Assembly: GCA_016748015.1 (NCBI GenBank)
Contig: JAAOMT010000503.1
Location: forward strand, 550,509 to 614,508
DNA length: 64,000 nucleotides
Source: Geosiphon pyriformis
Taxonomy: Eukaryota > Glomeromycota > Glomeromycetes > Archaeosporales > Geosiphonaceae
Direction of reading: 5' to 3'
Below the pieces are notes generated by a model. It saw only the letters and a program-made list of their open reading frames with translations, ran no database searches and was not told the origin of the DNA. Every line of letters begins with the position of its first letter. Position 1 is the stretch's first letter. Below are positions 13,681 through 25,052 of this stretch, piece after piece. Made by a program: the position numbers and the translations under genes.

Positions 13681-16378
13681 GTGGTTTGATCTGGAAATTT
13701 GCTACATGCAACGTTTGGGGCATCAATGTTCCTGCAAAACAGACAGACATTGTCTGTTGGCATGTGAGTTCTGGGAATATGGTTTTCTTTATTGCTAAGA
13801 TAAAATTGAGGTCCTCTTCTGGATTATAGATCAAGGACAAATTTGATGGGGTTCGGATTTTTACTTTTGGGTTAAATGTTGGTTATCTCAGTACTGGCAT
13901 TGCTGTAATCATGGACAACTCTTTGGCTTGCCATGTTTCTAGAGTTGAAGAGGTTCCTGGTCATTTGATTTCGATTCGGCTTTTGTTTAAAGACAAGCTT
14001 TCAGTTACAATTCTGGGTTTGTATGCTGGTGCTTCTCCTAAGACTAGGTTTGCTTAGGCTCCTGCAGTGAATTTTCTTATTGCTAAGGCTGTTAACTCCA
14101 GCACTTTTGTTGTTCTGGGTGGTAATTTCAATGAGAATGACTCTAAGAGGAGTGCAAGTTTTAAGTTCTGTTTGGGTTTGGGTTTAGTCAATTCTTTTTT
14201 TGGATACTTTTTGGTCAAAACGGCTACATGGAGCAATTCTAGGAGGGTGGAGAAAACAATTGATTTTATTCTTGTTAGTGGGACTCTATCTTCTGCTGTT
14301 GTGAAGCATTGTGTAAATTCTGTTTCTGATTTTTTTGATATGGATTACAAATCTGTCATGGTTTCGGTTGGTCTGGGTGGGCTTTTAGATGTTCAGCTGA
14401 ATGGTTTGCATAAGCAAGCCAACAAGAATTGTTGGAAGTTTAAGATTAAGAATGCTGATGATGCTGGATAGTCCCATTTTAAGAAATGTTCTTCTGCCAA
14501 GATGTTGGAGGTAAAGGGGAGGTTTCTTGGCACTACTGCTGGTCTTGATTTGGATGCTATGTGGTTTTTGCTGAAAAAGATGGTGGTGGATTCTGCAGAT
14601 GAAATATTTTCCAGACATTGGTTCTGTGATTTTCAGTGCTCGAAAAATAAACATTCTTTTAAGTTCCTGGTTGCCAAGATAGTTAAATGTCTGACCTCTG
14701 CTAATACTTCTGGTTTTGATTGATTTGTGAAGAGATGGTCAGCTCTAGATGCTAGTAAAACTCTTGTTCTAGAGAACATGGTTTATGGTAGCCAAAAAAT
14801 GGAGAACCTTCTTAGTTATTTGTCACTTGTCAAAAAGGAGTACAGAAAATCCAAGATGTTTGAGTCAAAGTTGTTACAAGAGGCTGCTATCAGAAAGACT
14901 ATTGAGAAGTGTATGAAATGATTTTGCTCAGACAAGAGGAGTATGATTAGGAGTGTTCTGAATCAGCCATCTCGAAAAGTGGTGTTGGATCACTTGGTAG
15001 TTGATAATAAGTTGATATTGGAGCCAGAGAAGGTCAAGTCAAGTGTTGACAAGATTATGGAGGGTTGGACATAGAAGTGTGTAATGTCTATAGTGCTGCC
15101 TAATTTCTAGGCTCGTCAGTATGCATCTTTGAACTATGTTAGAGATAAAGCCTTTTCTAGTGTAATGAATATAATTAGCATAAGTGAATTACTTTCGGTT
15201 ACTAATAGTTTTCCTAATGGCAAAGCTGCTGGCTTGTCTGGCATTCCCAATGAACTTTGGAAACATGGTTGTGGTAAGGTGTTGGAATGCTTTTTGGTGT
15301 TGCTAAATGTATGCTTATCTGTTGGCATGGTGTCTGCTTTTTGGAAAAGTGCGTGGGTCTTGATAATCTCTAAGCCTTATGATTGGGATAGAGTTCTTAC
15401 AAACACTCAACCTATTGCTTTGATTGAGACTACCAGAAAGATTTTGTTTGATCATATCTTTTTGGCTTGTAGTAAATTTGGTGTTCTCCAGGGTAATAAT
15501 TTTTCAGTACTCCAAAGTACTTTTACGCAATCTTCAGTGTTTGCGGTTGGTTCAATTGTGGAGAATGCTCTTGAAAAAAATAGGGAAATTTGGTTGGTTT
15601 TGCAAGATATGCAGAAGGCATATAATTCTGTTGGTTGGCCTTACTTGAGAACTAGTTTGCAGTGCATCAAAATGTGTAAGAGGTTTATTGAGTTTTTTGG
15701 AAACATTCATGAGGATAGAGTTAACAGGGTGATGACTGATTTTGGCTTGTCAGATGGCTATAGTATACATGATGGATTGGACCAGGGTGAAGTTTTTTCG
15801 CCTCTCTTATGGAGGATTTTCTATGATCCACTCTTATGTGAAGTGAAAAGACATTAGCATTTGTGTGAATACTGTGTTAATTCTAAGTTTGTTGCAAAAA
15901 CAGGCAGAGTTGAGGGTGTGAGTGGGATGATGTCTTACTTGGCAGCTGGTGCATTTGTCGATGATATGATTTGGATTGGAAATTGTCAAGCCTCCACTTA
16001 GTACGCTCTGAACATTGCCAGTGAGTTCTTTGAAATCAATGATATTTCTATCAATAATGATAAGATGGTGGCTATTCCCATTAACCAGAGTGTTAGGGTT
16101 GCCTTTTTGAGTATTTGTGGTCAGCCAATTTCAATTGTTAAAAAGGGTGAAGCTCATCATTATCTGGGTATTTTCTTGTCTACAGAAAGTTTGTCTAAAC
16201 TTAGTGTGTCCAAAGCTCATTCTGATGTTCATTTTTTTGTTAATGTCATGCTTAGGAAGACTATCACAGATAAACAGTTTTCGTATTTGGTCTCAGCTGT
16301 CTTGTAGCCTATTGTTAGTTACCAGACTCAATTTAGTTTTGTTTCATCTGGAGTTTGTCACAAATGGAATATCATGGT

Positions 16379-17356
16379 GTTACCAGACGAAATTAAAGAT
16401 ATTATTTAGCATGAAATTATCTTTATAATTCCTATCATTAATTAGCATATATTATCATTTTAAATTATCACTTATTACATTAGCAAAATGTCCGAAATTA
16501 TCATTTAATTAATAACCCAATTTGTACATAACACAAATGTAACCTAATTGTGATGATCAATTATGCAATACCCCGAACTATGTAACATTCAAAAAGTTTG
16601 CCAAAATTTGTAGAAATTCGCCGAAATAATTGATAGTTCACCAAAATATCTAATAGTTCGCAGAAATAACTTGGAGTTCACTGAAATGTATCTTTAGTTT
16701 AACGAAATTGTAGAAAATAGCAAAGTTCAAGTTCATAGAATAGTGTTATGACAAGTTGTATAAAAGAAAAGCTTCTCTCTTCGAGAAAATATATCTTACT
16801 TCAGATTTAACAATTAGAATCATCCTTTATACACAAAAACAAAATAAATATCAAATAATTCGAAAAGCCAAATTCTTAATTATTTCCCCTAAAATTAACC
16901 AATTTCTATTAACAGTTTGAAATTGACTAGCTACCAATTTCAGTAAATTGTTAAAGCACTTCCAGGCCTGAATCCAAAACAACTTCTATAAATTAGTTCT
17001 TACTTTTCTTTTATATTTCTTTTATTTTCTTTTTTTCTTATTATAAATCATTTGAGTAGTCTACAGACAAGAATTCCTGTAAAAGAGTTGACTTTCACAG
17101 TAAAGTAACTACACATTTTAGTGAGCTTCCAAACAAGCATTTCCTGAAAAAGAGTTGACGTTTACTACAATGTAACTATACAAAGTAACTGGCACAGAAT
17201 TGGCCATTCCACTCATAAGCCCAGCAGTTTAAATTATAGGAGATAATTTGAAGATAAATTCAGTTATTGGAGGTTCAACCACATTCAGAAAACGTGAATT
17301 TATAGCAAACAGGCATCAATAACCATTTAGAAAAGAGACTTAAAACCTCCAGTAAC
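16379..17356 (+). mobile_element. R1 repeat, copy 1: non-autonomous element inserted in LINE L2
   Basis: The insert is bounded by GTTACCAGACG on the left and CCTCCAGTAAC on the right, so its ends form an imperfect inverted repeat (GTTAC..G..G). It interrupts the L2 ORF2 frame. It has no credible ORF. The same sequence occurs in reverse orientation at 26908-27866 (nearly full length) and 25590-25915 (partial), which defines it as a dispersed repeat. Inside are a 20-21 bp minisatellite (16615-16715) and two copies of a block with AAAGAGTTGAC followed by GTAACTA (about 17085-17125 and 17150-17190). I find no clear target-site duplication, so its class (MITE-like DNA element or other) is open. 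Confidence 0.7.
16615..16715. repeat. 20-21 bp minisatellite inside R1
   Basis: Four to five degenerate units of the form TAGTTCRCCGAAATAAYTTR (for example TAGTTCACCAAAATATCTAA then TAGTTCGCAGAAATAACTTGG). More diverged versions are seen in the two other R1 copies at matching positions. Confidence 0.75.
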
Positions 17357-19461
17357 AATAGTTAGAAAGGGTCTTAAGTCCAAAGCTGGTTTGCTTCATG
17401 ATTTTCCAGATGCTGCCTTACATCACCCTTCTTTGTATGGCTTGAAAACTTTTGAACAAGTGCAATCTAAAGAGAAAATTGCTGCTTTGGTGTTCTTTTC
17501 TAATGCCTCAGGAGTTCTTGGGTGTTTGTTTAATTATAGGTTTTTAGACTTGCAGGTTCTTGGTTGGGCTCCTCTGGATCTTTTGCAGTTTCCTGTCAAG
17601 CTGCATGTTAGTCCAGTCAACAACTTTTTGGCTGGGATTGCAAAGATTTTTTTGAGTAATGAGCTTTCTTTGGCTAACAACCTTCCCAATGCCTTTTACA
17701 GTCCAGGTCGTTTTCCACTTTCATCAATTCTAGGTAGTTCTGTGTATTTTAATTCTGTTCACTTTCTGAAGCATTTTGGGATTGCTTTTGGTAATCAGTT
17801 TTTGGATAAGAGAGACCATGTGCTAGATTGGAAGACTTTTTATTGTTGGAAGAGGTTGGACCCATGGGGCCCTGTGCCATGCTGGTTTTTGGTCGCATCC
17901 GAGTTTATGTTGGCTCAGAGCTTTTCTGCTTTCAGTTCTGCTAATTTCACTCAGTCTGTTAATACGAACATTTTAGATTCTGATGTGTTTTCTCTGGTAA
18001 AAGGTGGGTTGCATGATATCTGGTCTAGTTGCTTTGAGATATATACTGATAGATCTTTGAGAAATGCTGGCTTGGTTGATATTATGTATGGTGCTGCTGC
18101 ATATTTTCCGGTTTTGGATAAGAGTGTTGGTGTTGTGGTTAGTGGTCTATTATTCTCTACTCTGGCTGAGTTGCAGGCTGTTGCATTGGCTCTTAAGTGT
18201 GTATCTTTCTCTTGTCGAGTGATTTTACATATTGATAGCCAAGCTGCTATTGATGCCTGCTTGTCAGAATTTTCTTGTGCTGTTCCTGATTTTCATAATC
18301 GATGCTGGTTAGAAAGATGCCATATTTTTAATTTGGTTAGGGAAAAAGATCTCGAGATGGTTTGGGTTAAGGTCAAAGGCCATTCTGGCATTTCAAGTAA
18401 TATCAAGACTAATTTGGCAGCTGGAGAAGCTGCTCAATCTTCCTTTTCTTTGTTGGCAGGAGTTCATGAACATTATTTGGTGGCTGAAAACACAGTAATC
18501 TCTGACAATGTCTGCTATTTTGTAAGGGACATTTTTCGGTCTATTAATTGTGCTCACTAAGAGGCTGGGCCTGGTGTGGGTGTGGTACCTGTTAACTTAA
18601 TTGGGTATGTAGACTGGATTTCTACTGCGAAGGTTTGGCATCTGGACTCTCATATGCTTACTAGATTCACTGGTTAGAAAACTTCAAACTTGCACTCATA
18701 TTTGATGAAGGCTGTGCACAGGCATCTTCTTGTAGCTGTTCGGAAAAAACTGTATGATAAGGGCTATCCTGGCATATTGTGCCTGCTGTGTGGTGAAGTA
18801 GAATTTTCTGACCATGCCTTCACGTGCTCTCAAGATGGTGTTATTCATAATGAGGTTCTGGTTGAGGCTTCTGCTCATTGAGTTTTGGTGGCGGGTCTTT
18901 GTGACTTGTCATTTTCGGCTGTTTTGCAGATGTTGTCTGCCTGTTTTTTGAATGTTGGTTTGTATTCTATTGTGTGTAAATGTTTTGTGCTGAATAATTG
19001 GTGCAAAGAGGCTCAGGGTGTATTTGATAATAAAAAGCAGGCTATTGGTGAGGTTGTCAATTTTGTTAAGTTTGTAGCTGATTTACATTGTGTATGAGTG
19101 TAGTTGGTGAGGTCTGAACATAGGGTGTGGATGAAGAAGGCTGGTTTGGTTGTTGATGGTAGAGTTGTTTCTGGTCTGTTTCATGATGTTTCTTCTATGT
19201 TGTCGGGTGGAGTGGTTAGAATGCTTGGTGTGATCGAATCATTTGCTGTTAGCTTTGGTCGTCATTTGCCATGCTGTTTTTTTTCTAGTCTAAGTGATGT
19301 TGTTAGTGTCATTATAGGTGTATAGTGTTGCCTTGACTGGCCTGAGTGGCTAGCCATATGTAGTAAGTGTGTAAATTGCATTTAATTTGGGTCACTTAGT
19401 TTGATTTTATGTACTAGATAGCAGTTGGGCTTCACTTAATAAAAGCAGAATAAAAAAAAAA

Positions 19462-20706
19462 AGATAATAATTTTTATTATTAATTATATATATTAAAATA
19501 ATAATAAAATTAAATTTTTATGTTTATAATTACAAATTTAATTATTATTTTGTTTTTTTTAATTAATATAGCAATTGTATTTAAGTAGTAATTGGGCTGC
19601 ACTTGTAAAAACTCTAAAAAATAACAATTAAAAGTTTTAATTTATTAAACTTAAAAAAAAAAGCTTTAAAGTTTTATTATTATTTATATTATCAAAAATA
19701 ATGGTAGTAAAATTTTTAAATAATTATAGAATTAAATACAAATTTTTTATAGGGTTATATTATTTATAATTTTAAAATTATTTAATATATTTGAATTAAT
19801 ATAACTAATTTTTTTATAAAAGTATTGTTTAATTTACTAATATTTACATTTTATTATTACTACTAGTTTTATTGTTTATTTTGCTATTTTATAATTTAGA
19901 CACAATAATAATATTAAATTTTAACACATTGATAACCAAAAAACTAATAAATAAATTAATAGTTTCAATCTTAAAAACAAGTTTTTTAGTCTTTTTATTA
20001 ATATTTTTATAGATATAGATATTTTTTTTTGGTATTAAAGCAACTTTTTATTTTAGTTTTATCTAAGTTTAAATTATTAACAAAAAAACTTACCAGATTT
20101 ATTGTTACAAATAAAAAAAATAATTTACAAAAAAAACAGAATAAAAAAAAAAAAAATTTTTTTTTAATTTTTTTGGCTTTTGTTATGATCAAAAAATTAG
20201 CTATAATTATTAAAATTAATTATTGTTTTTTAACAATCTTATTTTTTTGGTTACTTAAAAAATAACAACAAAAATTGCTAAAAAAAAAAATCAAAGTTTT
20301 AATATAAATTTGTTGTTAAAAATTTTAGCTAAATATTAAATTTGTTTTTTAATCGTTTTTATTATTAAAAAAGTTTTTTTTTTCTGTTATTTTTTAATTA
20401 TATTAGCAAAAATAATTGTTGTTTCTTTTTTTCTAAATGTAAACATAAAATTACAAAACCAAAAGTAATATTTTTTAAGTTTAAAAAAAAAAACAATATA
20501 CATAAATAAAATTTTTTAATTTAAAGCAACTTAATTTTAATAATAAGAATTCAAGTTTAAAACTGACTTTTTCTTGAATACCTGGTAAAATAACCTTTGA
20601 AATCGAGCCATTGAGATAAAGCCTTCTTACAAATCTTGATAATGACGTCATTAATCCACCGGTTTTGTTACAGCATGCCACACATATAAAACTACTTCCT
20701 GCAAAC
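19462..20706. other. AT-rich spacer between LINE L2 and CTU2
   Basis: A/T-dominated, with Lys/Phe-rich chance frames. Composition becomes mixed from about 20570, shortly before the CTU2 start, so the promoter is probably there. No other feature seen. Confidence 0.6.
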
Positions 20707-22878
20707 ATGTGTAGTATTGACGAGGAACCAATATTGGCCAAAGGTATCTACTCAAAGTTTGATATTTTATAATGGCAGTTTCAATAAGAATATCTTTTTT
20801 CATATAGAAAAGGTGAATGAATTATCTTCAATTAAGCAATGTATAAAATGTAAAGCAGCAAAAGCAACAATTTTGATACGGCATTCTACATATTGCAAGT
20901 AAGAATAGGACTGGAAGAGTTTTAAACATGATTTTATGAATTAGTAATGGAAATTTGAATCACATTGTAGACCATGTTTTCAACACGTTTTTGTCGGGAA
21001 ATTTCGAAAAAATATGGAAAAATCCCACTTGATCCAAACCCCTTCTGCTGATAAAGCTATGATAGCATTTTCTGGTGGTCCGTCATCAAGGTGAATTTAA
21101 AAATTGGGTCTTTTATTTTTACAAATAATGATTCTCAGATTTTCAAATTAATCTTGTGATATGGATATTGTAATTATTTTTGCGATTTCGGGACGTAATG
21201 CCAAATACCATGTTTTATGACCTTTCATTGATCTTTTCAAGATGCATGCTTCAACTTTTGCATGATTATTGTGAACCTTTACCTCATGAGATATCAAAGA
21301 AGAGAGTTTTTTCCTCCATTGAAGTATGCCACGTTGATGAAAGCATAGTTTTTCAAGCACAGGTTTATTCACGGGCGATCTTTTGAGTATACTTTGCCTT
21401 TCGGTCGGTATTTTCTCTGAATACTTTATATATTGAAATCCAATAGGAGCACACAGTAAAGAAGATCGAAAAGATTACACAACAATATGGGTATCATTAT
21501 ATAGGTTTGCACTTGGAGGATATCTTCTCGCCAGAATTTACTCCTAGTGGAACTTATAATAATCTTGTTGAAATCACTTTTGATGATTCTAAAAGGACCC
21601 AGGCGAATGGTTTATTTTCAAATCTAATATTCAAGCTCTTATTTTTCCTCTGAATTGACTTCATTCTGTTCACATGAATCAAAACTAAATCTCTCTTTTT
21701 AGAACTCATGTCAAATCTGCATCAAGAGAATTCACTTTCTAATGCAGAAAAATTACGATCTCTTTTTGAGAATGTCTCCAAGTTTACATCAAAAGAAGAC
21801 TTTTTATGGCATTTAAAGTTGAGTCTGTTAATACAAGCGGCCAGGAAAAGAGGGTAATCTGATATGATCACGAAAATTTAAAGTTACCATATGACGTTTT
21901 TCTCTGGCTAAATATTCTTGACAAAATTTATCTTAGTTGCACTAGGCTATTTATGGGTGAATGTTCGACTCGAATTTCGATAAAAATCATTTCATTGACA
22001 AGCAAAGGTCGAGGATTCAGTCTCCCATTTGAAATAGCCGGAGAAAATGCTTGGTTTGAAGGTTTGCATATTTATCTGATAGTTAAGCTGGAGAAAAAGT
22101 TGCCACGTTCTAAATATCAAATAATTTTTTAGATATAATAATCTTAAGACCAATGAAAGATATGCTTTCCAAAGAAATTGGAATATATAATCGATTTTTA
22201 GGATTTGACACGGTAATAACATTGAATTTTACATCCATGAAGCCAGCGAGATCTAGCATTGAGAAATTGACAGAAGGTAGAAATCATCATGTTGAATTTT
22301 GTTTTTACTATATTTTTCTCAAATATCAGTTGCTGAAATTTTTACTAGATTTCATTATCGGTTTGGAAAAAGAATATCCTTCGACGGTAAGTACCATCTT
22401 TCGGACAGGTTGCAAATTAACACCATCCGAATCGACTGATCCAGAACAGATTTGTGCACTATGCATGATGTATGTAAAATCATCAAATTTACACAAATAT
22501 TAGCTTATTAATTTCTTAATTGAAAATTCTAGGCCTTATCAGAAGGGTGTCAAAGATTGGCAAAACCGAATTACAGTTCACGCGAGAGAATTTTATAACT
22601 CGCAAGCTTTAAAACAGATGTCAGATTTACCCTCAAACTCCACTCTTTGTAAGAACATATTATGTTTGTCAAATGATTGTTGTGCCTCGAACTATCTTTT
22701 AGGCCAGCATTCATATGATATTTCCAATTCTTTATGTTATGGATGCCTGGTAAACATGCGAGATATCAAGAAGGTAGAGTTACCTCCTTATGTAGCCGAC
22801 ACATTGGAAAAAGCAAACTTACGGAAAAATTTGAGAAATCAAATTAAAGACTTTTTATTGGATGATGAGGAGGATTAA
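20707..22878 (+). CDS. CTU2: Cytoplasmic tRNA 2-thiolation protein 2 (CTU2/NCS2), ten exons, intact
   Basis: Partner of CTU1/NCS6 in the URM1-dependent 2-thiolation of wobble U34 in tRNA-Lys, -Glu and -Gln, in the cytosol. Exons: 20707-20743, 20808-20898, 20971-21090, 21242-21362, 21447-21609, 21703-21853, 21937-22061, 22133-22276, 22349-22469, 22533-22878. Total 1419 nt, 472 residues, no break; introns are GT-AG, 63-151 nt. Motifs: CIKC at C24/C27 and CKPC at C42/C45 (N-terminal Cys cluster), then AFSGGPSS at about 75-82, the degenerate PP-loop typical of this subunit. After that come QQYGYHYIGLHLEDIF, FMGECSTRISIKIISLTSKG, RPMKDMLSKEIGIYNRF and GLEKEYPSTVSTIFRTG. The C-terminal Cys pairs are CALC, DCC and CYGC. 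Length is close to yeast Ncs2. The start is the only Met giving a spliced frame into the Cys cluster. Confidence 0.96.
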
Positions 22879-22973
22879 TTTTCACAACCACCGATTTATA
22901 AATGAATCGTACTTCAGTTAATAAATTTAGAATTAATTCGAATTGGTTTGGTGAATGATATTGTTTATTTCTA

Positions 22974-24184
22974 TTAATAGACTGCTTTAATTTGGCTGGC
23001 ACAATCACATAAACTGTTCGGATGGATTATTTCCTGCATGGTCACTGTAGGACAAGGATCCATCACAATCCCACAATCCCGGCAGTTGGACATCTTGGAC
23101 CCTGCGATTCTTTGGATGTTTCCACATTGACTACAAGTCTCAGATGTGTAAGCTTCGTTCTGGAACCCCTAATTCCTCGGCTTTGGTAATCAGACGTTGA
23201 CGAAATCGATAGTGCGCCCAGCATAGCACCTTTCTAACTGTTTTTCGCGTGATTTTTTTCGTTTGTCGGTTCACCATGTCCGATACCTCAAAGGGACGTG
23301 AGTGAAAAATGTGACAGCTTTTCTGTGTATTTCTGTCGGCAAAGTCTAAGATCTTTTGACGCAACACCCAATCGCCTTTCCTAATTTTCTGGCTTTAGTT
23401 TTCTTACGTATTTAATTTATCTCTCTTTGAGCAAATATCATCCATAAATTTGCAGAGGCGAACAATACGACTGATGTCGCAAGAGCCTATTTTGGCTACA
23501 CCTTTTCTTTGGAAATATCATGTAAGTGGAGCACGAATACCAGGATCTATTAAGATTGCATGAACAGGGTCATTCGCTTGAGTTTCACAGAGCCGTTTTT
23601 GCGTCTCGCGTTCCCAGGCAAACTTCCATTCATTAGGTTTGCGATAGTAAGTGAGCTTACCACCACATGTGATCTTGTGTTGATTGGACCATTTGTTATT
23701 TTTAAACTTATTTTTAAGGTGGAGAGGCCATAATACATGTTTATCCTTAAAATTAAAGAATAAGAAATGGCATAAAAACGACATAAATAATGATATAAAA
23801 CAATTTAATAAAAAATAAAAACATAAAAAGTTATTATCTTTACCTTGTGTCAATGTGCATATGCATCTATTGCTAGAGTGTGAATGTAAGATATATAGAA
23901 GAAATTCGAAGGTAACTCGGCGAAGTTCTGAGCACGAATTGTTATGTTGTGATGTAATGCCTTACGAGATTGAAAAGAAGGATGTGTTGTCGCTGTGCAT
24001 TACGTTTAATCACTTCCTTTTGCGCAACCAATACTTGATGAATCGCTTCGTCTGTGATGTTGGTGGGAGCTGAGCCTAAATAACCTCTTGAGAGCATGCC
24101 AAGATGGACGATGGCTTTGCAAAATTTTCTTTCAGCCCAGATACCTGAAACATCATCCAAAGGAGGATTTTTTGTTGAAGTGTC
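22974..24184 (-). pseudogene. Fanzor/TnpB-family RNA-guided nuclease, degenerate
   Basis: Read right to left. At 24184-23945 is an N-terminal block (KNPPLDDVSGIWAERKFC, then ITDEAIHQVL). After a frame change comes QSRKALHHNITIRAQNF, matching the TnpB wedge strand region. An AT-rich stretch (about 23845-23750) may be an intron. Then the RuvC-I motif ILIDPGIRAPLT (23565-23525), followed by IGSCDISRIVRLCKFMDDICSK and, after stops, DMVNRQTKKITRKTVRKVLC with WAHYRFRQRLITKAEELGV (23300-23165). A one-base frameshift at about 23157 leads to EAYTSETCSQCG and NCRDCG, the RuvC-III zinc finger (23156-23060). The final RD.N.A.N motif is scrambled. Family role: RNA-guided DNA cleavage encoded in transposons. 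A TGA follows the RuvC-I motif; with the frameshifts the gene is dead. It is convergent with CTU2. Fanzor subgroup cannot be decided here. Confidence 0.85.
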
Positions 24185-24436
24185 CTAGGTTTTAACCATC
24201 CTTTTTCCGTGATACCATATTATTTCATAAGGATGCGACGACTTTTGCTCTATCTTACCACAGTATTAAAGGCAAATCTCGCCAAAGCAAAAAGAGGATC
24301 TTGAGCGATAAAACAACTTCTCGACATATGAGCTTGTCAGCAATGTCGGCTCTGAGGTCAACTTCAAGTGCCAGGGCTTAAGACCCTAGTGGAACGATCG
24401 AGCCAAGGTGCTGTCTCGGAGGTTGCTATTACTCAC

Positions 24437-24976
24437 TGTGATTGACTCTGCCTATTTGCCTTTTACTTCTGATGGGCACAAATTCTTCCAGGATATTCTC
24501 GCCATCAACACAATCTTCATCTGTCGCATGCAGGGAAGAAGAGCTTCTCGCCACTGAAGAGAACGCAGGAACAAAAAAGCACAAGGGAAAGGTATTGATC
24601 TCTTATTTATAATGCTTCATAATTCTACTAGCTCAGAATGTAATTCTCCCTTCTGTAAGGCTCGAGTCAACTCTTCACAATTTACATGAACCAGAAAAAT
24701 TTATCTAGGGAAACATACCTTCTTACTCTCTATATAATCTGAATCCGTTTCACTTTCTGATGTTGAAATCGGACTTTCTGCATATGATAATGGCTTTCTC
24801 TTTCTAAGTCCCCTACTAGTTGTCAATGATGGATCTGCTTTGTCTGACACAGTTCCGGCTACAAAGTTTCCGTCGTAGATATTTCGCTGTTTGGTGGAGA
24901 TGCACTTGCTTAGATTGACAATTCTTTTCCCATGTTTTTGCTGATTTATGAACCCTCGAATGAAAGATCCGAACAA
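24437..24976 (-). CDS. Possible two exons upstream of the Fanzor relic, unknown protein
   Basis: On the same strand as the Fanzor relic. Exon 24727-24976 is open and hydrophilic (RGLRKRKPLSYAESPIS, then SESETDSDYIE). It can splice at GTAAGA (24726) to TTCAG (ending 24554) and continue in phase as ARSSSSLHATDEDCVDGEN and IRSKRQIGRVNH to a GTGAGT donor at 24436. The splice phases agree, which supports a real gene fragment. Downstream (24400-24260) another open stretch reads EVDLRADIADKLICREVV. These may be the disordered N-terminus and first domain of the Fanzor gene, or of another gene; I do not recognise the sequence. No start codon is visible at the upstream end. Confidence 0.4.
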
Positions 24977-25052
24977 TTAACAATATTCTCAAATTAACAT
25001 ATGTTTTTATTTCTCATCCCATCTGAACATCAGTCAAACGAAAAATTTATCT

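Larger units (their letters stand above)
13677..19325 (+). pseudogene. L2 ORF2: endonuclease / RT / RNase H, broken and split by an insertion
   Basis: ATG at 13677 overlaps the ORF1 stop. The endonuclease (13690-14480) has GGNFNEN, where L1 has GGDFNEN, so a catalytic Asp is Asn. RT (about 15100-16370) includes KAAGLSGIPNELWKHG, LQDMQKAYNSVGW and an intact FVDD at 15954-15965. The reading frame is interrupted between codons IMV and RKGLKSKAG by R1 (16379-17356). RNase H (18040-18450) has YTDRS, AELQ and IDSQ, but the last Asp is lost (KTNLAA at about 18411). The terminal finger CLLCGEVEFSDHAFTC (C-X2-C-X7-H-X3-C) is complete. Stops such as AVL*PIVSY, NF*ARQY and SAH*VLV replace Gln or Trp of L1. 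Confidence 0.9.
11690..19461 (+). mobile_element. LINE L2: full-length non-LTR retrotransposon, interrupted by repeat R1, dead
   Basis: Same architecture as L1 in the opposite orientation: 5' UTR with an AAACTTCTTTCTCT-like start shared with L3, ORF1, ORF2, 3' UTR and an A tail (about 19452-19461). Without the 978-bp insert at 16379-17356 it is about 6.8 kb. It retains the RT FVDD box but has many nonsense codons. A candidate 11-bp duplication (AGATAATAATT) flanks it. The 5' copy ends about 15 bases before the first recognisable LINE base, so the true boundary may be slightly further left. Confidence 0.9.

Noticed and set aside
17260-17290. GGTTCAACC in R1 as a pol III B box (SINE)
   Set aside because: No A box at suitable distance, no tRNA-like head, and inverted termini argue against a SINE.
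16371-17370. Target-site duplication around R1 copy 1
   Set aside because: Flanks (ATCATGGT and AATAGTTAG) share no convincing repeat beyond two to three bases.
20029-20265. Open Lys/Phe/Leu-rich frame between L2 and CTU2
   Set aside because: Typical of A/T-rich chance frames; no family signature and no splice signals.
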